From Straminergon stramineum (taxonomy: Eukaryota > Streptophyta > Bryopsida > Hypnales > Calliergonaceae), in NCBI GenBank assembly GCA_963920665.1, contig OY987266.1, positions 22,866,248 to 22,930,247 on the forward strand: a stretch of 64,000 bases of DNA. Direction: 5' to 3'. Positions 13,613-25,926 of this stretch are shown in pieces; position 1 is the stretch's first letter; each line of letters opens with the position of its first letter. Position numbers and translations under genes: made by a program. The notes beneath the pieces were generated by a model. It saw only the letters and a list, made by a program, of their open reading frames with translations. It was not told the origin of the DNA and did no database searches.

Positions 13613-14225
13613 ATTTGCTCTAAATTGAACAAGAAGTCAACATTTTCATAAGTTGTACCAATTTCTTTTGAATTGTAACTGTACAAATTCAAACTAGACA
13701 TATTAGAGATCACATCGGAAAAGAAAACATAATAATATCACTTATAGATTGAAAGATTATAATGTTTGATCATAAGGGTGTAAAAACCATGAAAAATTTT
13801 CAATTCACTTTTTGCATGTCAACTCTAAAAAGTTGGTCACTAAAAAAATATGAGGTTATAGGGCCTAGCATGCACAACCCCAATCAATTTATGGTTTTTC
13901 AAAATCTATTCTACAATTTTTTTAAATGAATTTCTAATGTGATTTACTGATTTTGCCTCCAAGATCAAGTATATTTGAGGCTCATTTCCAAGAGCCTTCA
14001 ACGCTACAGGAAGTCAAGATTGCAATGGGAATCCTTGCCCAAAATCTTCAATAGAAAAATCATAATCCTTTATTTTTAAAGATCAACTTTTTGATCCTAA
14101 AACTAGACTTCAAAAAGAGTTCTCCAAAAATATAAACTAATAATAATAGCAATTTGGTTGGGTTTTCTTGAACTTCAAAGTTTTTGAAACACCATAATCT
14201 GGTCCGTTGGGCATTTAAGGGTTAA
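13613..14225. mobile_element. TTAA-type short element, left end replaced
   Basis: Matches the element at 24,530-25,926 (shared start aaatttgctctaaattg and shared internal sequence). The right end reads gggcatttaagggttaa, the family's terminal motif followed by TTAA. The left terminus is missing. Confidence 0.6.
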
Positions 14226-15186
14226 AAAGGAGAATTGACTTAAGGGTCTACAAAAAAAATTAAAAAATTAAAAAAAATCATCTTTCATGAAGATGCTATA
14301 AGTCCTCAAAATGCCTATAACTTCCTCATAAGGAGTCAAAATTAAATGATTTAAAGCTTTTCAAATCAACAAAAGTATATTCTCTGCAAAAAAAGATTAT
14401 ATTTTCCTGCTTTAGAGATTTTCAAATTTGTTTCTCCTGCTTTTGTCCCCTATTTGGAGCTTCTTGGTCACTTTAGTCATAACTTTAGGTTTAAGGCATC
14501 TATTGTGGAAAAAATTATATTCCCACAAAGCTTATGAATTTTTCTATCTTTACAAAATTATTAGAAAGTTACGATAAAAAATGAAAATTCATCTTATATG
14601 TGGCTACATACCTACCTAAAATTTTATAATTCCATTTGAAGCACAACTTCCACAAATTGTAACCAAAAATGGACTTAATTGAAGTCATGGAAACTGCCTC
14701 AATTTACCAAAGCTCATTTTAACACCGAGGGGACCATAGTTCTTTAGAGGCTAACTTGAATTCAACTATTGAAGTGATAAACTTACAAAAGTTTAAGGGT
14801 TCCATTTACATTGCTTTCTTCAATATCTTCAATAATACATGATCGATTTACAAACCATAAAATTTAAAACAAAAACTTTCCAATCCAACAACCATCAACT
14901 CAAAGAATTGCACTTCTCATAATGTCATGATTTAGTGCTTTTCATGCAAGCCAATATTGCCGAACAATGTTGAGGATTTTAACAATTCCAAAATCATTAC
15001 CAATTTGAAGTTTACAACATACTCATCAATTACAAGCACATGTCCAATTCAAATAACATTGCCATTCATTCATCATGAAAGTGGTGCATACATGCTATGT
15101 AATTGTATAATCCGCATACGTACTACTTTGTCTCTACAAAAATGTAAAAACATGAGTTCTATACGACATGGACACATGGTTGAAGT
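14226..15186. other. AT-rich intergenic sequence downstream of the kinase-like relic
   Basis: No supportable gene. The short plus-strand open frame at 14,957-15,304 overlaps the 3' end of the kinase-like relic and looks like chance. Possible 3' flank of that relic. Confidence 0.45.
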
Positions 15187-16666
15187 TCAATATGAATTGC
15201 GGAAGTGTTCATCCGGTATCGGCCAATTAAACAAAGAAGTAAATTTAAAGATGATTTGTGCCAAAGTACTCTCGCCCTTCGAAATTTGCTCTAAGTACCT
15301 CTGAAACACAAGTACAAAGTCTTTATGGGCATACTTCACATGTGAACCGTTGGATTCAAGTTGCAACTTGTGGTACACCTCAGACATGCACTCCTTGTTG
15401 ATCTTCTGTATTAGTTGACCAACAGAAAATTCTTTGGATTTCTTGGAAAGGCTTGGTATATTCTCCACATCTGCATTTCTTCTATGCACATATGTAATGT
15501 TGGGATTCACCCACCACCTTTTCTGCAAAACTTCATCCCGCTTGTCTGTTGAAGTGAATGTATACAACAACTTCTTCAGGTCAATACTAACTGTAGTCAT
15601 CCCCCAATTACAAACTCCAATGTAAACCCGTGACTCATCTTTGGGAAAATGAAACATAATGTTGTCTGGAGAAATGTCATTGTGTAGATGTCCAGTAGCG
15701 TGCACCACACTTATGATATTCAAAAGTGCCCAAGCAAGCTTCGGGTGTTTGTTTCTCTATTGCTTGAGACACCCAGTGGCAAGGATTTCTTCTTCCGTTA
15801 TACAGGGATTATATAACACTTGAATGGATATATTGTTTGGATAATCATTATCCATTCTTAACATTTCACGCAAAGTACTGCCATTCCACCAAAATGAGTA
15901 TCCTTCATTCTTTCTTGTGTGGGCTACAAAGAAGCATATCACTCCATCGTGTGGAATCCTCACAGCTATGGTCTCAATATTGTGTTCCAACTTGGCAAGT
16001 TCTAGACATTGACTTTCTTGGAGAGACATTTTTGTTGCAACTCCCATGATGGATGAATTTGAGTGCATCCTTTAATTTGGACTATAGGAATTGTTGCTTA
16101 GCCACCCCGCATGACTCTATTATCTTGGGCAATGACTATAGTTGTTTCTGGAAGTGCTACTAGAAGGTGACATGTATTTTGTACTTGTGCAATTCCATCA
16201 ATGTTGTTCCACTAATCCACTGACCCTATTCTATTCCGCTTTCTACCAAATGATTTGCACCAATTTGTAAACATGTCCACTTTCATAATGACAAGCTCAA
16301 AAGCTTTATCATTTGCATGGTGCTCCTTCCCCCATTTTTCTATCATAACTTGGCATTCTATAATGCATCATGTGCCCTTTTCTCCAAGTATTGAAGAAAA
16401 TTCTTCTTTTCCGTTTCATGATGCCATTGTGGCACGTTCAAGGCATCTAACATCCTCTGCTTCATGTCCGCCTTGAATTTATCAATGCAGTCCTCTTGAT
16501 ATTGCACATATTTAGTGTCAAGGGACACTATAGTCTCTCTCTCATAGAACACCACAATGCATTTCATCAATAGTGCTTTGCAATTCTCCGAGGGATTGTC
16601 CCTAGTGTATTCACTAAAAGACACCACTTGTTTTCCCTTTGCAGCCTTATTGACCCTCGACAACAT
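15187..16666 (-). pseudogene. Protein-kinase-like gene, decayed
   Basis: A largely open minus-strand region with at least three in-frame stops and one frame change near 16,358. The strongest piece reads HATGHLHNDISPDNIMFHF, which fits a kinase catalytic loop (HxDxxxxN) with Asp and Asn kept and the usual Lys replaced by Ser. It is followed by VYIGVCNWGM where DFG would be expected, with Asn in the metal-binding position. Upstream, AVRIPHDGVICFFVAHTRKN and a segment rich in charged residues may be the N-lobe and an N-terminal helix region. The stop at 15,757 separates two parts of one frame. The altered catalytic residues together with the stops argue against activity. This type of stand-alone kinase resembles transposon- or FunK1-associated kinases more than receptor kinases, but I cannot place the family. 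A TATA-containing patch lies just upstream. Confidence 0.6.
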
Positions 16667-16744
16667 GATGAATTGATAATGTGATTGACGTTACAATTTT
16701 TAGAAGAAAACAATAATAATTACCCCCAAAATTAGACTTTCACC

Positions 16745-16990
16745 CTCCCAAAGAGAGGAGCCAATGGAGGTCAAGCCACCAAGCTCTCCACTCTCATTTG
16801 CAAGCAAGGGGGATGGCAAAAGTGAAGGGTGGATGACTCATCTGCCCCTTTTATATGAGGTGGACGGCTGATTGTCTACCTCATCGAGTCCATCCGATCG
16901 GATGGCCAGCCTGTCCACCCCATCGACTCGCCAATCCATTTGCCAATACTGGTCCATCCGATCGGACGGTCACCTCAACACATTGGGATC
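16745..16990 (-). promoter_or_regulatory. GC-rich promoter patch with TATA box for the kinase-like relic
   Basis: Read on the minus strand, ctcatataaaagggg (16,845-16,858) is a good TATA box about 180 nt upstream of the first open segment. The patch around it carries repeated gatcggac/gtccatccgatc words. Confidence 0.5.
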
Positions 16991-17050
16991 ATTTAATTGG
17001 GAATTCTATAGACAATGTAGTGAACATTTTTTTTTCCATATTTAAAGAAG

Positions 17051-17869
17051 TTAACCTTTAAATGCCCAAGCCTTTCCAAGTGTGTTTTGACTATGAAAAA
17101 AGAGCATTGGCTTGTAGTTATCCTCAATGAAGCAAATTGTGTTTTTTTCAAAATCTAACCATATAGATGTTAATAGGTCTTGTTTATTAGTATGCACACC
17201 AATTTTGAGTGCAAAATTTCCTAAGAGTTGTGATATTATACCAAAAGAAATGTACATTTCCTATTTTTAGTACATTGTCTTTGTACACTATGTTTAAAAA
17301 ATTTGTATATATATGTTTTTTGGGATTGGAGGTAACATGACCAACTTCAAAGAGTGTTAGCACACTAAAATGAACTTCCAAAAAACTTCATTTCACATGA
17401 AAAAAATAAAACTCATTACACAATCCACCTTGCAATTGTTGAAATGTAATTTTTGTTTATAAGTAGAAATTGCAAATAGCTTCTAATAAACACTTGAATG
17501 TTGAAATTTTCAATGGTGAAAATCATGAAAAGAATTTAAACTTTTCATTGGGACCATTCTCAAAGCAAATGGATAAGTAAAATTTCTTAGATTTCAAATC
17601 AAATGAAATTGCCAAGCTTTGCATAAAGCTGGGAAATGAAGTAAAATTAGCAAGCTTTACACTCCACTTTTTGTATACATATGGCTTTGAAGACCTCTCA
17701 ATAATTGAATATGTACTTTTCTCAATGAAAAATGAAAGTTTTCCATAATTAACCCTCAAAACTATCCGAATTTTTTTTAAATCAGTCATAGGAATTTAAC
17801 TGCCTACACAAAAATGGGCCTAAAATTTCAAATCGACCATATATGGTCAATTGGGCAGTTAGGGGTTAA
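17051..17869. mobile_element. TTAA-type short element
   Basis: The left end ttaacctttaaatgcccaag at 17,051 and right end ttgggcagttaggggttaa ending at 17,869 form inverted termini with TTAA on the outside. No transposase inside; open frames here are short and unlike known proteins. Confidence 0.6.
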
Positions 17870-18297
17870 AGCCTTATCATTTAGAAAATAAATTGGATAC
17901 TTCTATGGTATAGCCTCTACAATTATACTCTACAAAATTTCAATGTCCTTATCACATCATTCAATTACTTCATAAATTGATGAAGTTGTGGTTCTTCATG
18001 GACCTCTAGTGATGTAGTTAAGTGAAAAAATTGAAAAGTTCATCTAATTACTTGCATTTATCATGAATTTCTGAGATCCATTTGAGCATTCACCTCCGAA
18101 TGAGAAAACTACACATTTCAAAATCTAACATGCATGCAAGATTTGTATTTGCAGACATTGACATCATTAGATAGTGACATCATTGTCCTATGATTGTCAC
18201 TGTTTACATTGCAACAATATTAGAAAATTTATAACCTACCTCCACATCAAAAAACATCTTATATTGTTCTACCAAAATAATGAAACTACACTATATT
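17870..18297. other. AT-rich spacer, no gene seen
   Basis: No recognisable feature; it is the likely 3' flank of the minus-strand relic that starts at 18,298. Confidence 0.4.
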
Positions 18298-18950
18298 TTA
18301 TCCTGAATCAGAACTATTATCATCGTTTTGATTGTGAGGCGTGGAACCGGAGTCACCATATGGCCCATATCCGCTTGACCCTCCTCCTTGTCCATAATTT
18401 CCAAAGTATGGACCTCCAAATGGTGGAGGAAGAGGTGGTCCATTCTCCTCTGACCCTCTAGTCCCTTGTTGACTTGAACCACTATAGTATGAGCTTCCTG
18501 GAGGCCCATATGAGTCTTGCCCCCTTGTCCCTGGATAATACTGTGAGCCGCCATATTGGGAACCACTATAGTCCATGTACCTTGTACTTCCATGGCCTCC
18601 TACATTTTGAAAGTCATCATAGGGGTCATTGTTGAATTGTGAACTTCGTCCTCCATATTGTGGACAACATGCATCACAATCATGATGGGGTGGTGACGAT
18701 TGTTAACGTGGTTGATCTTGGTCTGCTACACTATTTCTCATTGCCTTTCGCATTTGATTGTGGAAGTTGATGTCTTCACGTTCATCTCGGCATTCGTGCC
18801 TCTTTGGAAGGGGAGGTGGAGGTGGCAAGTCTTCTTCATCATCATCATCGTCATCCTCTGCATCTGGCATTGGTTATGGTGGAAGCCCAAATTGACCACG
18901 ATTAGACTAGGCTGGTAGGCAGTCAGTTAGGCCAATCCAATTGGTGTCTA
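18298..18950 (-). pseudogene. C-terminal part of a BED-like/hAT-like transposon protein
   Basis: Minus-strand frame with an acidic run (DDDDDDEED), then a Pro run and PLPKRH, then a Gly/Tyr/Ser-rich tail (SGSQYGGSQYYPG, GGGSSGYGPYG) ending in a stop at 18,298. Two stops (TAA near 18,700 and 18,873) break the frame. The other part of the gene is at 21,898-22,336, and the LTR element between them inserted in the coding region. No RNase H catalytic core or hAT dimerisation domain is visible in either part, so even before insertion this may have been a shortened derivative. The hAT label rests on the N-terminal zinc-binding segment and the general arrangement. Confidence 0.5.
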
Positions 18951-18956
18951 TTACCG

Positions 18957-19166
18957 TTGTCGTGATTTGTGCCGTTTACTAGCTAAGAGATAGATACCTT
19001 TATACTTCTTTGTTGTTTCCAAATAGTAAGGTAATTAGGCTTGTTGGGTGAAAATTGAAGGTTGGTGACTATTTAAGTTGTTAGTAGGAAGTTAGGGCAT
19101 TTGTCCCATATTGTTTGTAGCTTTGAGTTCCTTCTGTGGATACTTAAAGTGCTTGTTTCATCCATT
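18957..19166 (+). repeat. 5' LTR, truncated
   Basis: Matches the first part of the repeat at 21,244 over about 210 bp and then changes abruptly to Gag coding sequence at catccatta|tgg. Confidence 0.7.
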
Positions 19167-21060
19167 ATGGAAGACTCGGAGAGGGTGACAAAAAGAACAT
19201 TTTTGGAGTGGGTTGCACGTCCAAGTAAAGGTTTGTTAGCAAATAAGCTACTTAGAGAGTTTGAGCACTAGATTGTGCAATTGACGAGGACAGAAAGAGC
19301 AACTTTGGAGGTGGAGAAGATGGAATTATTTATTCAAGCAACAGATCCATGGCTACAAGAGAAGCTTGAACCGCTTTTGGAGGATCGTAATGAAGAGTGT
19401 GGCTTGAAGTTTGAATGGAAGGATGTAGAGGGAGTTGTGTCATTGCTTACGAAAAGGCAATGGCAAAGAGAGAAGACTATGGTGAGTGATGTTAAGATTG
19501 AGGTACTAGCTATGACACACTCTTGTAGCAATCCATTTTGCTCTAAACCTTCTCATGTTCTTGCAAAGATAGAAGATTCAACCATGGATGAATTGGTAAA
19601 GGGTATGTGGGATTTGAAGCTAAAGTTTGCTATGCTTGAAGAGAAAGGTCAAGTTTCAAGTGACCTTGCATTAAAATCAGAAGTAGGGGAGGCAGGAGGA
19701 CAATTACCTCCTCGTTGTATGTGGTGTGACAATTTTGAGCATTCACAGAAGGATTGTCCACACTTCACGGAGGCATTGCGAAACAATATTGTGTTTTTTA
19801 AAGAAGGGCAAATTCATTCAAAGGAGACAAGTCTACCATTAGAGACAAACTTTGGTAAAGGAAGTATAAAGGCATTAGTGGAGGGATTGGCAAAAGAACA
19901 AACAAGTGTGAAGGCAAAGCGAAGCACATATGGGATTTGTCTTGTTCATGATTGTGTAGGTATAAGCATTGACCTACCAAGCCAATTCAATGCGATGTGG
20001 GCAAGAACTATGGAACTTGTTGAGGACAAAGGACCTACAGAAGACAAGTTGCATCTAGCAGGTAATTCTATTTGCCAAGCCACAGGTTGGAATGATGCAG
20101 TTGATAGTTTGTCCATGCATGCATACATTGCTAGAAATCAGCATGAAGTAGTAGTAGAAGAGAAGCGGAGGAGAGATGATGCTAGTGAAGGCACGTCGAA
20201 GAGGGCTAACAAAAAGGAGAAAGCACAACAAGCAAGGCCGGAGCCTGAAGTTCCAATGAAGGGAAAGGGCAAGGCTCCAACTTATAAGTTGCAATCAGAT
20301 ATTGAAGTAGCCACAAACTTGAAGAAGGTGTTGGAGGAGCGCATCTTAAATGGGAAGGTTGAATTTACTTTGGGTGAAGTCCTTGGGATTGCTAAACAAG
20401 AATTCTATGAGGTTATCATGGATATCATCAAGAAGAAATGATAAAGTTTGGGAGACGTTGCAATTCAAGACACACATGGTGTAAAGGTGAATGAGGATAA
20501 AGAAGATGAAGGTGTTGTTGATTATGTATATGTATATGTAGCTAGGATGGGGTCCATTCTAGAAGATGGAGAGATTCAAGCTTCTAGTCACTATTCTCGA
20601 AGTCATTGGGCACGGGCTACTACTGAAACTTTGGTTAAATTAGGGGATTTGGAAGAATCTATTGTTGCATTGGTGGATCACGGCTCAGAGATCAATCTAA
20701 TGTCAAAGGAACTATATGAGCGAGGCAAGTGGCCTATTGACATAGACCACGGTTGGCTAATTAGAGCGGCAAACAATTCACGAGGAGATTTGTATGGGGC
20801 CTGTCCAAATGTAAGTGTGTTGATTGGAGATGTGAGGGATGAGTAGAATTTTTTTGTACAAGTTAATTCTACATACCCTATTATCCTTAGACAACCTTAT
20901 ATTATAGTTACACGGATGGAGACAAAGGTTATGGACAATAGGTCAGCATATGCTAAGATTAGAAGCCAAGATGGAAACCAAACTATGCAATTCCTAATTA
21001 TTTGTGCTAATCATGAGAGAAATTGTAAGAATTTGAGAGTTATCCTTTGCCAAAGATAAG
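19167..21060 (+). pseudogene. Retrotransposon Gag plus aspartic protease, interrupted by stops
   Basis: One frame from ATG at 19,167 with a TAG at 19,269, TGA/TAA at 20,439-20,444, and a TAG at 20,844. The Gag part contains a retroviral-type zinc knuckle CMWCDNFEHSQKDC (C-x2-C-x4-H-x4-C; about residues 175-190), charged helical segments and a Lys/Arg-rich tail. The protease part has VALVDHGSEINLM, where the usual D-T/S-G is DHG, followed by GACPNVSVLIGDV, typical of the retropepsins of plant Gypsy-like elements. There is no polymerase downstream: the frame ends about 185 bp before the 3' LTR. Several stops stand where Gln would be plausible. The element is therefore non-autonomous and now inactive. 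Confidence 0.7.
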
Positions 21061-21227
21061 TAGGGAATTTGGAGGGAATTTCCTTGATCTTAAGAAGGAT
21101 TGCAATGGTATAAGGGGTGGTGAAGTCTTTCATCATAGAAGAAAGGATGAAGATCAAAGGATTGAAGACTAATGAAGGCCCACATCAATTTTTTTCATTA
21201 AACAAGCACATACTGAAGGATGTGCAT

Positions 21228-21243
21228 GTTTATAAGGGGTGGA
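21228..21243 (+). promoter_or_regulatory. Polypurine tract
   Basis: Sequence ataaggggtgga lies immediately before the 3' LTR start, in the position of the plus-strand primer. Confidence 0.6.
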
Positions 21244-21890
21244 TGTCGTGATGTGGGCCGTTTACTAGCTAAGAGATAGACATCTTTCTACTTCTATGTT
21301 GGTTCCAAATAGTAAGGTAATTAGGCTTGTTGGGTGATAATTGAAGGTTGGTGACTATTTAAGTTGTTAGTAGGAAGTTAGGGCATTTTGTCCCATATTG
21401 TGTGTAGGAAGATAGGGCATTTGTTCCATATTGTTTGTAGCTTTGAGTTCCTTCTATGGGTACTTAAATTGCTTGCTTCATCCATTAATTTAATCTTGAA
21501 TCTTTCCTAGGGTGAATATATTTATCATTGAGGGTTGTATTATTGAAAATTATTTTTACTTTTGTACTTTAATGAGAGTTGTTTTTCTTTTTTTGAGTTC
21601 TCCTGAGGGTTGAGGGTAAAAGAAACTTTGCTAAAGCAATAGCAAAGTCTCTTTTAGAAGTTCCATTGAGGGTTGCAAGTGAGAGTGAACTTGCTAAAGC
21701 AATAGTAATTTTATTTTCATCAAAAGCAAGTATTATATATAGGATACATATTGTAATTAGTTATTGTGAGTAGGACTTGGTATTGGATTTAGGGTTTCTT
21801 TATTCATTGGATTTTTTTTTCCTTTTTCAAAAACATCTATTATAGCTAGAAGCCTCGTGCTTTTCCAGATAGGTAGAAATACATCACAAC
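21244..21890 (+). repeat. 3' LTR
   Basis: About 650 bp. Contains an internal partial duplication of ggaag(t/a)tagggcattt around 21,375-21,420 relative to the 5' copy. The end point is inferred from the accg duplication and the resumed coding sequence of the host element. Confidence 0.6.
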
Positions 21891-21897
21891 ACCGCCT

Positions 21898-22336
21898 TAT
21901 TACAAGTCATTTTGGACTTTTTGTCCTTCCCTATAACTGTATGCCAATCAACATCTCTTTGGAGTACAATCTCTACCTAAACCATGGCCATGGTGGAATA
22001 GTTCATGATATTTGGTTTAGAGGCATCTAAATTGCAAGCTACCCAAATCTCCTCATACCTTTGTACAAAATGTACACTCTTGTAGGTATTCATGGGGCCT
22101 TCCCAACATCTCACTTGTTGCTCTAATGCCTCCATGTTATCCATTGGCCAAAGTTTTGCAATGTGTGACATTTTCACATAATGCTTACATGTTGTGCAAG
22201 ACCATACTTTTTTGGGCTCATATTGCCAACCCTCTTCAGCTACCTTGAATTTGTTGAAAAAAGCATCCCAATCCATGTCTTGTGATTTTCCCTTTGTACT
22301 CTTTTTGAAAGGATTGGGAATTCCTTTAGAAGGCAT
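21898..22336 (-). pseudogene. N-terminal part of a BED-like/hAT-like transposon protein
   Basis: Starts MPSKGIPNPFKKS with a basic N-terminus. A zinc-binding-like segment VWSCTTCKHYVKMSH (C-x2-C then H) follows, as in BED or related fingers at the N-terminus of plant hAT-type proteins. After a TAG at 21,977 the same frame continues with DVDWHTVIGKDKK and MTCNKA up to the LTR element. Across the insertion the frame resumes at 18,950 on the minus strand. A promoter patch with TATA box lies about 215 nt upstream. Confidence 0.5.
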
Positions 22337-22479
22337 GGTAATCCGTCTTGTTGTCTCTTAATCCAAAGTTCAAATGAGAAGTTTATAAATTTTAAAATTT
22401 AGAAGGTGATGAAAAAATTATGAGTAAATTAAGTTAATTCATTCACAATTGATTACACTCCAAGTCGGAAGGGGCGCAC

Positions 22480-22760
22480 AAATACCAATTGGCACTGGAT
22501 CAACCCACTTTGGAAGGCAAACAACTGTGTGGACTGTGCCATTCGTGCCTCCCTTTATATCGTCTGCCTAGGTTGATGTCGCCATTTGAATCGGACGGGC
22601 AATGGACGGGAAGATCTAGTAGCCAGAATGCCTTTGCCTGTCACATCACATGGTCTGGATGGCCCACTAGCAGACGGGGGATTGGCGGTGAGGCGGTTGG
22701 TGGACAGGCCGATGGGCGGACAAGCGGATGGGCAGACAACAAACAAGGCTCCCACTTCTA
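22480..22760 (-). promoter_or_regulatory. GC-rich promoter patch with TATA box for the BED-like relic
   Basis: On the minus strand cgatataaaggg (22,551-22,562) is TATA-like. Surrounding sequence has repeated ggacgg/gatgggcgg words like the other GC patches. The open frames on both strands here are low-complexity by-products. Confidence 0.45.
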
Positions 22761-23611
22761 ATGCATAGTTAATGAATCTTCAAAGTTCAAACAGTCAAAC
22801 TATGGAATGAAAGATGGAAAGGAAATTCAACAGAGACTTGACGGATCCAAATTAAATTTTATAAATCCCATTTCAAATTTTTTCATTGAAAATCTAAGGT
22901 GCATCTTCGTTGTAAATCATTTTTTTCCCACAAACATAGAGGTCCATAATACCAAAAACGAAGTATGACTCTATTTGTAACACATAATCCCATTAGTTCA
23001 CAACCCATTGTTTCATAAGAAACCACTCAAAATTGACACTTACATTAGTTACATAGCATTAATAAATAATAATAGTGAAGAGCCAAAGAATTATTTTTTA
23101 AATTTAGGGGCAAGGGAATGTTTAACTATTTGCATCTTATATTATAGTACCGTGACAAACTAAAAATGACAATGTGTGGAAGAATCTTTAAAGCCTTCGA
23201 CAATGTAGATTGCAACATTATAATATGTAAAGTGAACAAAACATGGTTTTCTATTTTTGCATATTTCACTATTATATTTATTAATTATTCAAACTTTGAA
23301 TCCCTTTCACTTCAATTTTTATTTATTATAATGGAGGGCTTCAAATTTATTATTTTTTTAAGAAGGGCTTAGAATTACTAACTTTAAATGAATGCATGAT
23401 CAAACATTGAGTTCAAAGTGTGAATTAAATATATCAACAAAGACACTCAAAGTTTCACTCTTAGAAAATTTGTTCACTACACGTAGGTTAAAGATTCTAG
23501 GACATTCTAACTAATTAACACACGCTAATGTGAATTGTGAGATTGTTATGCCAATGAATGTGGTCTTTTGGGGGAGTGTGAGGATGGAAAATCGTTCATC
23601 CTAAAATGGAG
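22761..23611. other. AT-rich intergenic sequence, nothing recognised
   Basis: No supportable gene or structured repeat. Confidence 0.45.
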
Positions 23612-24195
23612 TTTACCCCTAAAGGACCATTGTCTCCTTAGGGGACAAAATGGATTTTGGGCAAGTTTCTAGGACCTCAATTTTTAGTGAAACTTTTTAA
23701 AACTTTCTTATAAGATGGAAAAAATGATTAGGTTCGTGCCATTGTAGGAATATGATTTTTATTTCAATTGGTGCCCAAGAGCAAAAGTTATGCCATCTTA
23801 AACATAATTTTCATGTTATCGGGCAGAAAAATAAATTCACAAAAATTTGAAATTACATTTTTGATTTTTTTTTCTCTTATAGATTATATTTTTGTCTAGA
23901 TTTCAAGCTTTGATTCATTCCATTTGGATTGGTGATGTGAAAGTTATGAACAATCTTGTTTTCCGGGCAATATGAGCATCTCCTTGAAAAAATAACTTTG
24001 AATGCTGGTATATTTCAATCTGCATGGCCCTAAACCCTGAAATTTTTACCACTTGGTTTGAGACAAGTAAAGTACATGATCGTACCTTTAAATTTTGAAA
24101 AAAAATATTTTCTTAGGTCTTTAGGATGAATGTAGTAGAATGACAGTTTTGAGTGTTTTTTCACAGAAAAATGGCCTTGGTCCTTTAGGGGTTAA
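23612..24195. mobile_element. TTAA-type short element
   Basis: Left end acccctaaaggaccattg and right end cttggtcctttaggggttaa are inverted copies of each other over about 18 bp, with TTTA/TTAA outside. No coding content. Confidence 0.65.
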
Positions 24196-24529
24196 CTAAT
24201 GAATTCTATTAATTATTTAATTCAAAACATGCTCTAATCGCTGAGAAATTAAGGTTCTCTCTAAGTTTCACAGAACAAATCTAAGATGGAATGATTTAAA
24301 GCATTTTATATACGTAAAAATATGTCTTCTTTGAAATCTTTTAGTTTAAATCTAAGGTCTTTTGCAGGGTTTTTTTGTGAATGCCAAACTAAGAGTTTAA
24401 AACCAGGGTTTCTTTAGGTGTTGTGTAGTTGGGTCAATGTGTTATAACTTTCTCTACCGTGTAAGGATTGAAAGAACAATAACATTTTAGATTTCTAGGG
24501 AAGGTGATGCATTTATCGATCATTCTATC

Positions 24530-25926
24530 TTAACCCCTAAATGCCCAAGGCTTGTGTGGAGCTTCTAGAAATTTGCTCTAAATTGGACACAAACTCAACA
24601 TTTTAATAAATTATACCAATTTCATTTGAATTGTAACAGTACAAATTCAAACTAGACATGTTAGAGATCACATAGGAAAAAAAAATAACAATATCACTTT
24701 TAGATTGAAAGATTATAATGTTTGATCATAAGGGTGTAAAAAGTATGAAATTCTTTCATTTCTCTATTTGCATGTAAATTCTCAAAAGTTCATCACTAAA
24801 AAAATTATAGGGCTTAGCATGCACAACCCCAATGAACTTATGTTTTTTCAAAATCTCTTCTTTGATTTTTTTAAATGAATTTCTATTGTGATTTTTCCTC
24901 AAAGGGTGATTGCAAGAAACACTTCATGTTTTTGGCTCAAAAACCCTATTTCTAGCCGTGGGACTGGTAGTACTATAGACTACTATCAATTTCGCACATC
25001 AAACTGTGCCTACGAATCTCAACCGTTGATTTCGGGCGCATGCAGATCTTAACTGTTGATTCTGTACTATAGACTACTATGTAGTACTATAGAAGCCACT
25101 AGCAGTAGAAAATAGCAAAAAAGGAGTCTATGGACCTTTTCATTTTTAGTAATTCAAAAAAAATTCAAAAAATTCCCAGAATTTTTTTTTTGTAGATAAG
25201 CCTGCTCTCACATTGCACCAAAAATTTCTTCAAAATTGTTTTTTCTGCCCAAAAAATGTGCGTGAACAACGGTTACTTTTGCCTCATGTAGATACCTCAT
25301 GCAAAGTTTTTTTGCAAAAGGATCTTCGTCTCTCATTGGAACACAAGTACAACTCCAGCTTCTCCAATTTGTGGCTTCCAATTCGCATTTTGGGATACAA
25401 CTTTGGCTCAAAACCCCCCCAAATGGCCAAGGTAGACACCTAATTGGGGGAACTTTAAAATTAGTAAATTAATTTTCAAAAACCTTCAAAAAAATACAAA
25501 ATGTGTGAAACTTTTTTGTGTACCTTCATTCCAAATTTCAAGACAAATGGATTTACGATGCAAAAGTTATGACCAGAAAAACACATGTCCAAGGGCAAGG
25601 GGACAAAAAATAGGACAAGTGTTTCTTGCAATCACCCCAAAGACCTTAGATCTAGTGTATTTGAAGTTGATTTCCAAGAGCCCTCAATACTACGGGAAGT
25701 GAAGATTGCAATGGGCATCCTTGCACAAAGTCTTCAATAGAAAAAATATAATCATTCATTTTTAAGATAATAAGATCGGCTTGTTGATCCTAAAATGAGA
25801 CTTCAAAAACAATTCTCTACAAATATAAACTAATAATAATAGCAATTTGGTATTTTGGTTGGGTTTTATTTAACTTCAAAGTTTTCGAAACACCTGAATT
25901 TTATGCTTTAAGCATTTAGGGTTTAA
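24530..25926. mobile_element. TTAA-type short element containing a second element
   Basis: Left end ttaacccctaaatgcccaag at 24,530; right end agcatttagggtttaa ending at 25,926. Internal sequence matches 13,613-14,225, except for the nested insertion at 24,904-25,637. Confidence 0.65.
24904..25637. mobile_element. Nested MITE with 20-bp perfect terminal inverted repeats
   Basis: Begins gggtgattgcaagaaacact and ends with its exact reverse complement. Flanked by caaa on both sides. Absent from the related copy near 13,950, which gives the empty-site comparison. Contains a smaller inverted structure with repeated tagtactatagactac at 24,968-25,092. Confidence 0.8.

Larger units (their letters stand above)
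18957..21890 (+). mobile_element. LTR retrotransposon carrying only Gag-protease, inserted in the BED-like gene
   Basis: Direct repeats starting tgtcgtgat at 18,958 and 21,244 share long stretches such as agtaaggtaattaggcttg. A 4-bp accg occurs on both outer sides (18,953-18,956 and 21,891-21,894). The right repeat is preceded by a purine-rich tract (aaggggtgga). The 3' repeat is about 650 bp, while the 5' repeat is cut off at about 19,166 directly before the Gag start, so a deletion removed its right part and the primer-binding site. No reverse transcriptase, RNase H or integrase is present. This resembles non-autonomous elements of the TR-GAG type described from plants. Confidence 0.75.

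Noticed and set aside
18291..18593. Second minus-strand frame over the Gly/Tyr-rich segment
   Set aside because: Repetitive sequence leaves two frames open; the chosen frame joins to the acidic/Pro-rich segment upstream.
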